Source: an uncultured Bacteroidales bacterium (GTDB lineage Bacteria > Bacteroidota > Bacteroidia > Bacteroidales > Bacteroidaceae). From it: 50,644 nucleotides of DNA. A model generated the notes under the pieces. It was not told the DNA's origin. It saw nothing but the letters and a program-made list of their open reading frames with translations, and did no database searches. Each line of letters opens with the position of its first letter. The stretch's first letter is position 1. The position numbers were made by a program, and so were the translations under genes. The DNA lies in contig CADCIO010000019.1 of NCBI GenBank assembly GCA_902801475.1, positions 1 through 50,644 on the forward strand, in the 5' to 3' direction. Positions 42,860 to 50,644 of this stretch are shown here, piece by piece.

Positions 42860-43888
42860 ATGAAGAGTTATTTGAAAACATTGGCACTTGGTGCTACACT
42901 AATGAGTGCAACTGCCATGATGGCTCAGCCTGGTGGTGGTTTTCCTGGTGGCGGCTTCCCCGGCGGCGGCTTTGGCGGCGGCTTCGGCGGCTTTGGTGGA
43001 GACCAGAGTTCTCAGGCTAAGGCTGAGTATTCTGAGAAGTTCACGGACATCAATTATGCTGGCGATGACGGTCAGGTGTATCACATGCTGGACATCTATC
43101 TCCCCAAGGAGGTGAAGGACAAGTATCCTGTGGTGGTGCATATCTACGGAAGTGCATGGGGCAGTAACAGTTCGAAGGGTGCTGCCGATATCAACACGAT
43201 CTGTGCTGCGCTGCTGAAGGCTGGTTATGCTGTGGTGACTCCTAACCACCGTTCCATCGCTGATGGCAAATGGCCGGCTCAGGTGAATGACATCAAGGCT
43301 GTGATCCGTTTCATCCGTGCCAATGCTGCCAAATATAAGTTCGATACTTCCTTCATCGCTACGTCTGGATTCTCATCTGGTGGTCATCTGTCGGCTGTGA
43401 CAGCACTCTCTAACGGTGTGAAGGTGGCTAAGCAGGGCAATGCTGAGTATGACATCGAGGGTAGTGTAGGTCCTTACACAAAGGAATCAAGCTATGTGAA
43501 CGCATTCTGTGACTGGTCTGGTCCTACAGAACTGCTTCAGATGGAGTGTGGCAACGCAATGGTGTTTGGCGGTAAGGGCAACACGCCTGAGGAACAGCTC
43601 ATTGGTGCTCCCAAGGAGGGTAATGAGAGCAAGTTCTTGCTGCTGAGTGCATCTGGCTATATCGACAAGGACGATGTTCCTGGCTATTTGTTCCATGGTG
43701 ACAAGGACTTCGTGGTGGCATCCTGCGTGAGCCAGTACCTCTATGACCAACTGCAGAAGGCTGGCGTTGAGAGCTACATCGTTCGTGAGCCAGAGGGTGG
43801 TCACGGCATGGGCATGTATTCAGAGGCTAACCTGCAGAAGATGGTGGACTTCCTGAATGGAGTGCGTACAGCCAAGAAGAAGAAATAA
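42860..43888 (+). CDS. Secreted alpha/beta hydrolase with Gly-rich linker, 342 aa
   Basis: Signal peptide (residues 1-22, MMAQ) followed by a Gly/Phe/Pro-rich stretch (about 25-47, repeats of GGGF and PGGGF). The catalytic domain has HIYGSAWGSNS as oxyanion region, nucleophile Ser172 in GFSSGG, HGDKDFVV for the Asp, and EGGHGMGMY for the His. This resembles lipase/esterase family proteins used as carbohydrate esterases in Bacteroidales; the substrate is unknown. I chose 42860 (MKSYLKTLALG) over an upstream start at 42734, which is A/T-rich non-coding sequence. Confidence 0.8.
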   Translation: MKSYLKTLALGATLMSATAMMAQPGGGFPGGGFPGGGFGGGFGGFGGDQSSQAKAEYSEKFTDINYAGDDGQVYHMLDIYLPKEVKDKYPVVVHIYGSAWGSNSSKGAADINTICAALLKAGYAVVTPNHRSIADGKWPAQVNDIKAVIRFIRANAAKYKFDTSFIATSGFSSGGHLSAVTALSNGVKVAKQGNAEYDIEGSVGPYTKESSYVNAFCDWSGPTELLQMECGNAMVFGGKGNTPEEQLIGAPKEGNESKFLLLSASGYIDKDDVPGYLFHGDKDFVVASCVSQYLYDQLQKAGVESYIVREPEGGHGMGMYSEANLQKMVDFLNGVRTAKKKK

Positions 43889-43916
43889 ATAAAGAGATAT
43901 AAGAAAGAGAGAAAGT

Positions 43917-43960
43917 GAAGAGTGAAAAGTGAAAAAATCCGCTTTTCACTCTTCATTTTT
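43917..43960 (+). terminator. Intrinsic terminator after the hydrolase gene
   Basis: GAAGAGTGAAAAG (43917-43929) and CTTTTCACTCTTC (43942-43954) form a perfect 13-bp stem, followed by ATTTTT. Confidence 0.85.
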
Positions 43961-43973
43961 CATTTAAAATTCT

Positions 43974-43981
43974 TACCTTTG
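43974..43981 (+). promoter_or_regulatory. Promoter (-7 box) of the DUF4494 gene
   Basis: TACCTTTG followed by C matches the consensus, 35 nt upstream of the ATG at 44017. The -33 position is TTCATTTT and lacks TTTG. Confidence 0.5.
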
Positions 43982-44016
43982 CACCTTAGTTTAGAACATA
44001 AAAACATAGAAAGACA

Positions 44017-44478
44017 ATGGAAATCAATAGTTGGTTTGAATGTAAGGTGAAGATGGACGTGATGCAGGACGACGGCACCACGAAACCTCAGACGTTCGTC
44101 TATCTGGTGGATGCGCTGAACTTCACGGAGGCGGAGTCGAGAATCATTGAAGAGGTGAAACCTTTTGCACACGGAAATCTGGACGTGACGGACATCAAAC
44201 GTGTGAAGTACGCTGAGATCTTCACGAGCGACAGCGATGTGGCTGACAGATGGTATAAGGTGTGTTGCCTCTTCATCACCATTGATGAGAAGACGCAGAC
44301 AGAGAAGGAGATTGCCAACAACATGCTGGTGCAGGCTGGCACTTTCCACGATGCTGTGGAAGGTTTCGACAAGGGGATGAAGGGTTCGCTGATGGACTAT
44401 CGTATTGCGAGTGTGCAGGAGACGAAGATTATGGATGTGTTCCGTTACGTGGCGAGAGAGAAAGTTGAAAATGATTAA
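44017..44478 (+). CDS. DUF4494 domain protein, 153 aa
   Basis: The N-terminal block WFECKVKMDVMQDDGTTKP, the middle SRIIEEVKPF and WYKVCCLFITIDEKTQTEKE, and the ending VQETKIMDVFRYV fit DUF4494, a small family common in Bacteroidetes and some of their phages. It is cytoplasmic and its function is unknown. It overlaps the following PLP-homeostasis gene by 8 nt, so the pair is translationally coupled. Confidence 0.8.
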   Translation: MEINSWFECKVKMDVMQDDGTTKPQTFVYLVDALNFTEAESRIIEEVKPFAHGNLDVTDIKRVKYAEIFTSDSDVADRWYKVCCLFITIDEKTQTEKEIANNMLVQAGTFHDAVEGFDKGMKGSLMDYRIASVQETKIMDVFRYVAREKVEND

Positions 44479-45139
44479 GGAAAACTTACAACAGATTCGT
44501 GCGACGCTGAAACCAAACATTGAGTTGGTGGCTGTGTCGAAGTTCCATCCTGCGGAAGCCATCCAAGAGGCTTACGAGGCTGGTCAACGTGTGTTTGGTG
44601 AGAGCCATGTGCAGGAACTTGTGGAGAAGGAGAAGGTGTTGCCAAAGGACATCGAATGGCACTTCATCGGACACTTGCAGACGAACAAGGTGAAGTATAT
44701 GGCACCTTTCGTAAGTCTCATTCATTCAATGGATTCGCTTAAATTGATGAAGGAGATAGATAAGCAGGGACAGAAGTGCGGAAGGGTGATTGATGTGCTT
44801 TTGCAGATCCATGTGGCGAAGGAGGAAACGAAGTTCGGATTCACCCCTGAAGAGGTGGTGGAGATGCTGCAGGAGGGCGAGTGGAAGAACTATGCCCATG
44901 TGCGCATCGTGGGACTGATGGCGATGGCGACCAATACAGATGATGAAGAGCAGATAGCGCAGGAATTTGACGTTGCGCATCAACTCTTTGATACCCTGAA
45001 AGCCGATTTCTTTGCTGACAAGCCTGAGTTTAAGGAACTCTCTATGGGCATGAGTGGTGACTACCTGATTGCCCAAGAACATGGCAGCACGATGGTGAGG
45101 GTGGGGAGCATGATATTTGGTGAACGTATCTATCAATAG
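44471..45139 (+). CDS. yggS: YggS-family PLP homeostasis protein
   Basis: Binds pyridoxal phosphate and helps balance free PLP and amino/keto acids. The PLP lysine is Lys24 in VAVSKFHP; FGESHVQELVEKE, WHFIGHLQTNKVKY, SMGMSGDYLIAQEHGSTMVRVGSMIFG are the expected blocks. At 222 aa it has the normal length. I chose 44471 (MIKENLQ) because the earlier frame from 44405 overlaps DUF4494 and is not family-like. Confidence 0.93.
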   Translation: MIKENLQQIRATLKPNIELVAVSKFHPAEAIQEAYEAGQRVFGESHVQELVEKEKVLPKDIEWHFIGHLQTNKVKYMAPFVSLIHSMDSLKLMKEIDKQGQKCGRVIDVLLQIHVAKEETKFGFTPEEVVEMLQEGEWKNYAHVRIVGLMAMATNTDDEEQIAQEFDVAHQLFDTLKADFFADKPEFKELSMGMSGDYLIAQEHGSTMVRVGSMIFGERIYQ

Positions 45140-45160
45140 TCACATATTATTATATTTATC

Positions 45161-45775
45161 ATGGCAGCAATAAACCTGAACGACAGACGACGTGATGTGG
45201 CAAGAGAAATTTGCCGCATTTATGAGGTGACTCTCAGTGTGGAGGCACTTCATGCTTTTGCCAGCATCCTGGTGCCCATGAAAGTGTTGCGTGGACATAG
45301 GCTGGTCAACGAAGGAGAGGTGTGCAACAGCATGTTCTATGTTGATAAGGGGATGGTGCTGCAATACTACAAGAAGAACAACACTACGGTGACAGAGCAT
45401 ATCAGTCACGAGGGTGACATGGTGATTTGTATCGAGAGCTATTTCCTGCGTGAGCCTTCCAAGATTGTTGCTTCCACCATCGAACCTAGCGTGGTTTACA
45501 GCATCCCTCGTGATGCGATGGAGACTATTGCAAGCCATTCGTTCGAACTCTGCAAACTTATCTTCAAATTCTATCAGCGTTCCCTCATCATCTCCCAGCA
45601 GAAGGCTGATGTCCTTCGTTTCGAGACAGCCAAGGAACGCTATATCCGCACGATGCGTGAAAATCCTGAAATCATCCGTCGTGCCCCTCTGCACAATGTG
45701 GCTTCTTTCCTCCAGATGACGCCAGAAACCCTGAGCCGTGTGAGGGCACAGGTGACAGAAGAGGGGATTAAATAG
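45161..45775 (+). CDS. Crp/Fnr-family transcriptional regulator, 204 aa
   Basis: An N-terminal cyclic-nucleotide-binding-like beta-barrel (VLRGHRLVNEGEVCNSMFYVDKGMV) is followed by a long dimerisation helix (KLIFKFYQRSLIISQQKADVLRF) and a C-terminal HTH (APLHNVASFLQMTPETLSRVRAQV). There is no Fnr-type Cys cluster. The ligand and target genes are unknown. It starts 21 nt after yggS, probably as the third gene of that unit, and converges on the dehydrogenase gene with only 5 nt between stop codons. Confidence 0.85.
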   Translation: MAAINLNDRRRDVAREICRIYEVTLSVEALHAFASILVPMKVLRGHRLVNEGEVCNSMFYVDKGMVLQYYKKNNTTVTEHISHEGDMVICIESYFLREPSKIVASTIEPSVVYSIPRDAMETIASHSFELCKLIFKFYQRSLIISQQKADVLRFETAKERYIRTMRENPEIIRRAPLHNVASFLQMTPETLSRVRAQVTEEGIK

Positions 45776-45780
45776 TGGGG

Positions 45781-46734
45781 TTAGTTCACCTGGTTGACAG
45801 GTTCGCCGTCTAAATAAGCTCTGACATTTTCCGTACAGATATTGATCAATCGCTGTCTCGCTTCGCGTGTTGCCCAGGCAATATGAGGAGTGAGATAGCT
45901 GTTTTTTGCAGAGAGGAGTGGATTGTCAGCAGTTGGTGGTTCAGTGGTGAGCACATCTGCACCATAGGCGGCGAGTTGGTCGCTGTTGAGGGCTTCGGCT
46001 ACGGCTGCGTCGTCCACAAGAGGACCTCTGCCTGTGTTGATGAGGATGGCGGACGACTTCATGGTGGCAAGACGTTCGGTATTGACAAGGTGTCGGGTGT
46101 CCTCTGTCAGTGGACAATGGAGCGACACGATGTCACACTGTTCGAAGATGGTGTCAAGGTCTGCTGACTTGATGCCGTAGGGGAGGTCATCTTCGTCTTT
46201 TGACGTGTAAGCAAGTACCTGGAGTCCGAAGCCAGTGGCGATGCGTGCAGTTGCCATACCCGTGTTGCCCAGTCCGATGATGCCCATCTTCTTGCCATTC
46301 AGTTCGAAGAGGTCGTGGTCAAGATAGCAGAAGTCGGGTGAGTTTGTCCATCTCCCACTGCGATTCTCAATGGCATAGTAATCCACGTGGCTGACGATGT
46401 TGAGCAGGTGGCAGAAGACCATCTGTGCCACACTCTCAGTGGAGTAGGCAGGGATGTTGGTCACCACAATGTTTTGGCGGCTTGCCACTTCGAGATCAAC
46501 GACATTGTAGCCTGTGGCCAGCACACCAATATATTGCAGGCGTGGCAACATATTCAGCACTGAAGCATCGAGCACCACCTTGTTGGTGAGCACCATCTCA
46601 GCCCCTTTGCATCGTTCAATCACTTCATCGGGCGAGGTGCGTTCGTAGGCCTCCACCTCAGCCAATTCATTCAACCCGTCCCAAGTCAGTTCACCTTGGC
46701 CAACTGTATATGCGTCAAGTATAACTATTTTCAT
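45781..46734 (-). CDS. D-2-hydroxyacid dehydrogenase
   Basis: NAD-dependent dehydrogenase. The Rossmann motif is GLGNTG (154-159) and the catalytic triad is Arg236 (NTGRGPLVD), Glu265 (LTTEPP) and His284 (PHIAWAT). Sequence blocks IGVLATGYNVVD and NIPAYSTESVAQ recall hydroxypyruvate/glycerate dehydrogenases, but lactate or phosphonate-type substrates cannot be excluded. At 317 aa it lacks the ACT domain of SerA. Confidence 0.85.
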   Translation of the reverse strand: MKIVILDAYTVGQGELTWDGLNELAEVEAYERTSPDEVIERCKGAEMVLTNKVVLDASVLNMLPRLQYIGVLATGYNVVDLEVASRQNIVVTNIPAYSTESVAQMVFCHLLNIVSHVDYYAIENRSGRWTNSPDFCYLDHDLFELNGKKMGIIGLGNTGMATARIATGFGLQVLAYTSKDEDDLPYGIKSADLDTIFEQCDIVSLHCPLTEDTRHLVNTERLATMKSSAILINTGRGPLVDDAAVAEALNSDQLAAYGADVLTTEPPTADNPLLSAKNSYLTPHIAWATREARQRLINICTENVRAYLDGEPVNQVN

Positions 46735-46783
46735 AAGTCAATGTTTTCGCTGCAAAATTAGTCAATATTCAAGAAAAAAGCAT

Positions 46784-46791
46784 TATCTTTG
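46784..46791 (+). promoter_or_regulatory. Promoter (-7 box) of the flippase gene
   Basis: TATCTTTG followed by C, 18 nt before the ATG at 46810. Confidence 0.5.
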
Positions 46792-46809
46792 CACGATATT
46801 TTATCGAAG

Positions 46810-48324
46810 ATGGCAGAAAATACCCCCAAAAACTCCATAGATGGTGCAAGAGAGAGTGATGCGACCTACGACCACGTGATCAAATATACGGGGTTGTTTG
46901 GTGGCGTTCAGGGCATCATGATGCTTGTTTCTGTGGTTAGAAACAAGATTGTGTCGGAGTTGTTGGGACCATCGGGATTGGCCATTATCAATCTCTTTAA
47001 TAATGCCATCAAGCTCATCAATCAATCTACCGATTTTGGCATATCGTTCAGTGCAGTCAAGCATGTGGCCGAACTCTTTGATCATGGTACGGACGAAGAG
47101 GTGAGGAACTTTGTGCGCACAGTGCGTACCTTCTGTCTGATGACTGGATTGTTGGGCATGTTGGTCTGTCTGGCTTTATGTCAGCAGATTAGCTACTGGA
47201 CATTTGAGAGTTATGACTACACTTGGCATTTTGCTGTCTTGTCGGTCGTGGTTTGCATGCTGACTGTGCAGGGTGGCGAGATGGCGATACTGAAGGGTTT
47301 GAAGAAATTGAAGAAGGTGGCTGTCATCGCTTTGTTTGGAGCGATTGCCACCTTGGTCATCAGCGCTCCCATCTATTATTTCTGGCGTACTGAAGGCATC
47401 ATCTATTCGTTGGTGCTGTCTGGCGCGGCTGTGTTGGCCATTCATCTGCATTATTCCAATCAAGTGGTTCCTTGGCGTGTGTCGCTGTTCTCCAAACAGG
47501 AATACACGAATGGTATTCCAATGGTGAAGCTGGGTATCGGTTATATCATTGCAGGCATCTTCGGACAAGGGGCTGAATACATTATACGAACACTCATTCT
47601 CCGTTTTGGTGAATTGGCTGATGTAGGACTTTACACCAGTGGTTACACGTTGGCAGTCAGTTATGCCAATCTTGTGTTTGTGGCCTTCGAGGCTGACTAT
47701 TTCCCTCGGCTTTCAGCCTCTCAGCATGACCCAAGACGGATGAATCAGACCATCAATCAGCAGATAGAGGTGGGCACGTTGCTCATGGCTCCTCTTCTGA
47801 CGCTCTTTGTGCTTGCTATGCCGATTCTTGTGCCGCTGCTCTTCTCCTCCAAGTTTGTGGATGCTGTGCCAATGGCAATTTGCGCGTCATTCTACATCTT
47901 TTTCAAGGCACTCACCTTGCCGACAGCCTATCTGGCTTTGGCGAAGGGTGACTCACGTATGTACATGATGACGGAATTGATTTATGACATTTTCATCGCC
48001 ATCGCGATACCTTTTGCTTTCAAGTGGTGGGGACTCGAAGGTGCTGGTTGGGCTTTGTCGGTGGCCGGATTCTTGGATATGGTACTCATCCATACATTAT
48101 ATAGTATTAAGTATGGCTATCGGATGGATGTGAGCAAAATAAAACTCTATCTTTTGCAGTTCGTCTGCTTCGCTGTGGCTGTGTTGACAGCTCTTCATGC
48201 GAACCCTTGGATGAAGATTGTTACGGCTGTGATGCTGATAGTTTCGACCCTCATCTCCTTTGTGGTCTTGAAGAAAGAGACGAACATTCTTCCTAAACTA
48301 AAGAAAAGGCTATGGCGAAAGTGA
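46810..48324 (+). CDS. Wzx-type polysaccharide flippase, 504 aa
   Basis: An integral membrane protein with about 12-14 hydrophobic segments and the MOP-type start (IKYTGLFGGVQGIMMLVSVVRNKIV, LLGPSGLAIINLFN), typical of Wzx/O-antigen transporters that move lipid-linked oligosaccharide across the inner membrane. I chose the ATG at 46810 (MAENTPKNS) over a TTG in the promoter. It overlaps the next glycosyltransferase gene by 13 nt, so they form an operon. Confidence 0.85.
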   Translation: MAENTPKNSIDGARESDATYDHVIKYTGLFGGVQGIMMLVSVVRNKIVSELLGPSGLAIINLFNNAIKLINQSTDFGISFSAVKHVAELFDHGTDEEVRNFVRTVRTFCLMTGLLGMLVCLALCQQISYWTFESYDYTWHFAVLSVVVCMLTVQGGEMAILKGLKKLKKVAVIALFGAIATLVISAPIYYFWRTEGIIYSLVLSGAAVLAIHLHYSNQVVPWRVSLFSKQEYTNGIPMVKLGIGYIIAGIFGQGAEYIIRTLILRFGELADVGLYTSGYTLAVSYANLVFVAFEADYFPRLSASQHDPRRMNQTINQQIEVGTLLMAPLLTLFVLAMPILVPLLFSSKFVDAVPMAICASFYIFFKALTLPTAYLALAKGDSRMYMMTELIYDIFIAIAIPFAFKWWGLEGAGWALSVAGFLDMVLIHTLYSIKYGYRMDVSKIKLYLLQFVCFAVAVLTALHANPWMKIVTAVMLIVSTLISFVVLKKETNILPKLKKRLWRK

Positions 48325-49298
48325 CGGTGTTGACAGCGGTGTATAATGCGGAGCGCTATCTGCGTCCGTGTCTGGATTCACTCAAGAACCAGACGCTGAC
48401 CGATTGTCAGTTCATCTGCATCGACGATTGTTCCACAGATTCGTCCTACGATATCTTGCAGGAATATGCAAAGGAGGATCTGCGTTTTCAGGTGCTTCGT
48501 ACACCCGTCAATAGCGGTCAGGCAAAAGCGCGAAACTTGGGAATTCAGTTTGCGAAGGGAAAGTACATGGCTATGCTGGATGCTGACGATTGGTATGCAC
48601 CCGACACGTTGGAACAGGCTTGTCGCTCTTTGGAAGAAACGGGTGCACAATGTGCCTTGATGGAACTGGTGTTGCACTATGAAGAGGATGGACGTGAAGA
48701 GCTATACCCTCTTCGAAGCACCCAAAGAGAATGGAGTGGGGAAGAGGCTTTCCGACTCAGTCTTGATTGGTCTTTGCATGGTGTGTATGTGGCGACGGCT
48801 GACCTCTATAAGCGTTTCCCTTATGATGATAGTTGCCGACTCTACAGCGATGACAACACCACACGCTTGCATTATCTCAATTCCGACAAGGTCGTATGCT
48901 GCAAGGGACGTTACTACTACCGTCAGCATCCTGCGTCGATGACCACAGCCTGCTCCATTCGACGCTTTGATTATATGCCTGCCAATCTCTCCATGAAACG
49001 TCAGCTGGAGGCACTTCCTCTTGCCGACAAGCAGGGCATTCTTGACTTCTACGAGCGTCATCGCTGGATCAACCTTGTCGATTGCTATTGGTATTACCGT
49101 CTGCATCATGATGCCTTCAAAGAAGAGGAACTTCAACAGATACAGGAGCTGTTTGCCCAAATGCTTCAGACCATCGAACCACAACGCATTCCTTGGTCGC
49201 TCAAAGGAAAGTTGGGCTATTATCCCTTCCGCAGCTATTCCACCTTCTGCTTTTGGGAAGACCTGTATTTCCGTCTGCGTGAATGGATGGGAAGATGA
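48312..49298 (+). CDS. Family 2 glycosyltransferase, 328 aa
   Basis: GT-A fold: VTVLTAVYNAERYLRPCLDSL at the start, IDDCSTDSSYDI, NSGQAKARNLGI and the metal-binding MLDADDWY (about 90-97). It probably adds a sugar to a lipid-linked oligosaccharide in the cytoplasm. It overlaps the flippase gene and is followed by a bidirectional terminator. The sugar specificity is unknown. Confidence 0.9.
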   Translation: MAKVTVLTAVYNAERYLRPCLDSLKNQTLTDCQFICIDDCSTDSSYDILQEYAKEDLRFQVLRTPVNSGQAKARNLGIQFAKGKYMAMLDADDWYAPDTLEQACRSLEETGAQCALMELVLHYEEDGREELYPLRSTQREWSGEEAFRLSLDWSLHGVYVATADLYKRFPYDDSCRLYSDDNTTRLHYLNSDKVVCCKGRYYYRQHPASMTTACSIRRFDYMPANLSMKRQLEALPLADKQGILDFYERHRWINLVDCYWYYRLHHDAFKEEELQQIQELFAQMLQTIEPQRIPWSLKGKLGYYPFRSYSTFCFWEDLYFRLREWMGR

Positions 49299-49330
49299 TT
49301 CCAAGGATTAGACAGACACATTATATAATA

Positions 49331-49364
49331 AAAAAAGAGGTCTCACGATGATGTGAAACCTCCT
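49331..49364. terminator. Bidirectional terminator
   Basis: GAGGT...TCAC pairs with GTGA...ACCTC around a GATGAT loop, with A-run before and TTTG after. It separates the GT2 gene from the convergent fucosyltransferase-like gene. Confidence 0.65.
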
Positions 49365-49392
49365 TTGTGCTATGATAGTGCTTGCTGGTGAA

Positions 49393-50445
49393 TTATATAC
49401 TGAATCCTGCTTCATGGAAGGGTCTCCCATATACCAATGAGGCGGCATAAGGGAATCCTGTTTCGCTACGCATCCATTGTCCCTGCAACCGATATATTTC
49501 TGTGGCGTGGGCAATCATGAAGAAGTCAAGGAAGGTCTTCTCGTAAGTATGGTAGAGTTGTTCTTCGTCCATTGCGGCTTCTGTCACGTCCAAATGCAGA
49601 ATGTGACCAGGAATGGTATAGACGTATGGCAACTGACTAGCACGGTCAAGAAAAGTGGTGCTGTCGGAGTTGACCAGCAAGGGGCTGTCAGGATGTTGGC
49701 GGTGAATCTTTTCCAACGTTGTGATGCAAGCTTGGAGCAGCTGTTCCTGCTGATCTTTTGGCAGAACCTCCACGCCTACCGTGTCAACAAAGTCACCCAA
49801 GACACCCATGAATCGGGCAGAAACGCTTACATAATCATTGCCCAAGTTCGCCAGCTCTCGGTCAATGGCGCTTTGTAATCGTTCTGAAGGTTTGAACAGT
49901 TCGTGAAATGCCCCTTTGAAGTCCTCATGGTAGGCAAACAGAGCGTTGGTGTAGACGTGTGCCTGCTTTCTCTTGCTTTTTTTCAAATGATGTTTCAACC
50001 GAGCCTTTTGCTTTTTGGTTTGCCAACGGCTTTGACCGCATATCTCCAAAATAATAGGACGCGATTGCTGTATGGAGAAGCTGATGTCTTTCTCGTCAAT
50101 ACGCCAGTCGTAAGTGTTGGGCAGAAGGAACAATTCTAACGGAAATGGGTGCGTGAACAGAATTCTGAACTCTCGACCTAATTCTTTGCAGAGGAGATAA
50201 GTGGATACAATGCCTCTTAATCGGTCTGCCCATCCATTGCTATACACCCATCCATTGTGTATCATCACCACTTCATTGCTGCATGTTCTTTCATTGGGTA
50301 AATCCTGTGTATAGTGTGGTAAGACACTCTCTTTCTTCCATTTCGACCACATTGAAGTAACCACATACCATTGGTAGTATCGGTTTCTTTTCCGCAGCCT
50401 TCTGGGCATGTGATAAATTTTAGTCCATAAATGGGGTTGGGTCAT
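49393..50445 (-). CDS. NodZ/O-fucosyltransferase-like protein, 350 aa
   Basis: Residues about 65-100 (HNGWVYSNGWADRLRGIVSTY followed in sequence by LLCKELGREFRILFTHPF) match the GDP-fucose-binding N-terminal pattern of NodZ/FUT8-type transferases (ADRLRGIVS, lgReF-I). The middle is basic (KKQKARLKHHLKKSKRKQ). VSVSARFMGVLGDF and PLLVNSDSTTFLDRAS are in the positions of the second Rossmann domain. It stands opposite the flippase/GT2 operon and may decorate the same glycan. Fucose transfer is an inference from the motif; the enzyme could use another GDP-sugar. Confidence 0.65.
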   Translation of the reverse strand: MTQPHLWTKIYHMPRRLRKRNRYYQWYVVTSMWSKWKKESVLPHYTQDLPNERTCSNEVVMIHNGWVYSNGWADRLRGIVSTYLLCKELGREFRILFTHPFPLELFLLPNTYDWRIDEKDISFSIQQSRPIILEICGQSRWQTKKQKARLKHHLKKSKRKQAHVYTNALFAYHEDFKGAFHELFKPSERLQSAIDRELANLGNDYVSVSARFMGVLGDFVDTVGVEVLPKDQQEQLLQACITTLEKIHRQHPDSPLLVNSDSTTFLDRASQLPYVYTIPGHILHLDVTEAAMDEEQLYHTYEKTFLDFFMIAHATEIYRLQGQWMRSETGFPYAASLVYGRPFHEAGFSI

Positions 50446-50563
50446 TTTCTGCAGAGATTATGCTTGTATCACTAGTGTCTCTTAAAATTATTTAAATTCA
50501 GAATTAAAGTTCTCATGCATAACGTTTTAGCCCAGCGATACCCTATCCGGGTTTTGAAATGCT

Positions 50564-50571
50564 TACCTTTG
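50564..50571 (+). promoter_or_regulatory. Promoter (-7 box) reading out of the window
   Basis: TACCTTTG matches TAnnTTTG on the plus strand, divergent from the fucosyltransferase-like gene; the gene it serves lies beyond 50644. No clear -33 TTTG at the right distance. The rest of 50446-50644 shows only A/T-rich sequence. Confidence 0.45.
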
Positions 50572-50644
50572 TATCCGATTCAAAATCGGAGCAGATATGC
50601 ATATTGGGACATTCGTTTTTGCACAGATAGTACAAATCCTCCCT

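Overview
The window looks like chromosomal DNA of a Bacteroidales bacterium, most likely Prevotella-like. Reasons: promoters follow the Bacteroidota pattern (-33 TTTG, -7 TAnnTTTG) instead of -35/-10 boxes; there are no strong Shine-Dalgarno sites; and lineage-typical families occur, including glutamine synthetase type III, a smalltalk peptide beside an HU-like gene tail, DUF4296 and DUF4494 proteins, an HU-like protein with a C-terminal extension, OmpH lipoprotein, and a trpBEGDCFA gene order. Most of the window is housekeeping metabolism with short intergenic gaps. No phage, transposon, CRISPR array, rRNA or tRNA was recognised.

Layout. 1-3000: end of an HU-like gene, a smalltalk peptide and a large secreted macroglobulin-like protein. 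3025-9799 (minus): pyrBI, then ileS-lspA-DUF4296 lipoprotein-small protein. 10021-16921 (minus): complete tryptophan operon headed by a leader peptide with three consecutive Trp codons and an intrinsic terminator (attenuator). 17044-20955: a secreted protein and glnN, transcribed divergently, then a phosphoribosyltransferase-like gene. 20965-23174: an outer-membrane lipoprotein preceded by a candidate structured RNA, and an HU-like/winged-helix gene preceded by four 21-bp-phased palindromes. 23344-28205 (minus): pyruvate:ferredoxin oxidoreductase and an AAA ATPase with an atypical Walker B. 28409-34534 (minus): thiamine operon thiS-E-G-C-F-H-thiE2 under a TPP riboswitch plus terminator, ending in a thiD cut off after 48 codons. 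34584-39264 (minus): agmatine deiminase, a double GH43 enzyme, a nucleotidyltransferase and prs. 39391-45775: small proteins, OmpH lipoprotein, htpG, an alpha/beta hydrolase, DUF4494, PLP-homeostasis protein and a Crp-type regulator. 45781-50445: a 2-hydroxyacid dehydrogenase and a small polysaccharide cluster (flippase, GT2, NodZ-like fucosyltransferase).

The most interesting signals are non-coding: the 21-bp-phased operator array before the HU-like gene (22340-22423); the long bulged hairpin RNA with its own promoter (about 21980-22150), whose architecture recalls 6S RNA; the Trp attenuator; and 7-10-bp repeats that fill intergenic spacers and in one case have entered a coding sequence in frame (trpA). 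The thiD remnant next to the ATPase gene suggests a replacement event at the end of the thiamine operon.
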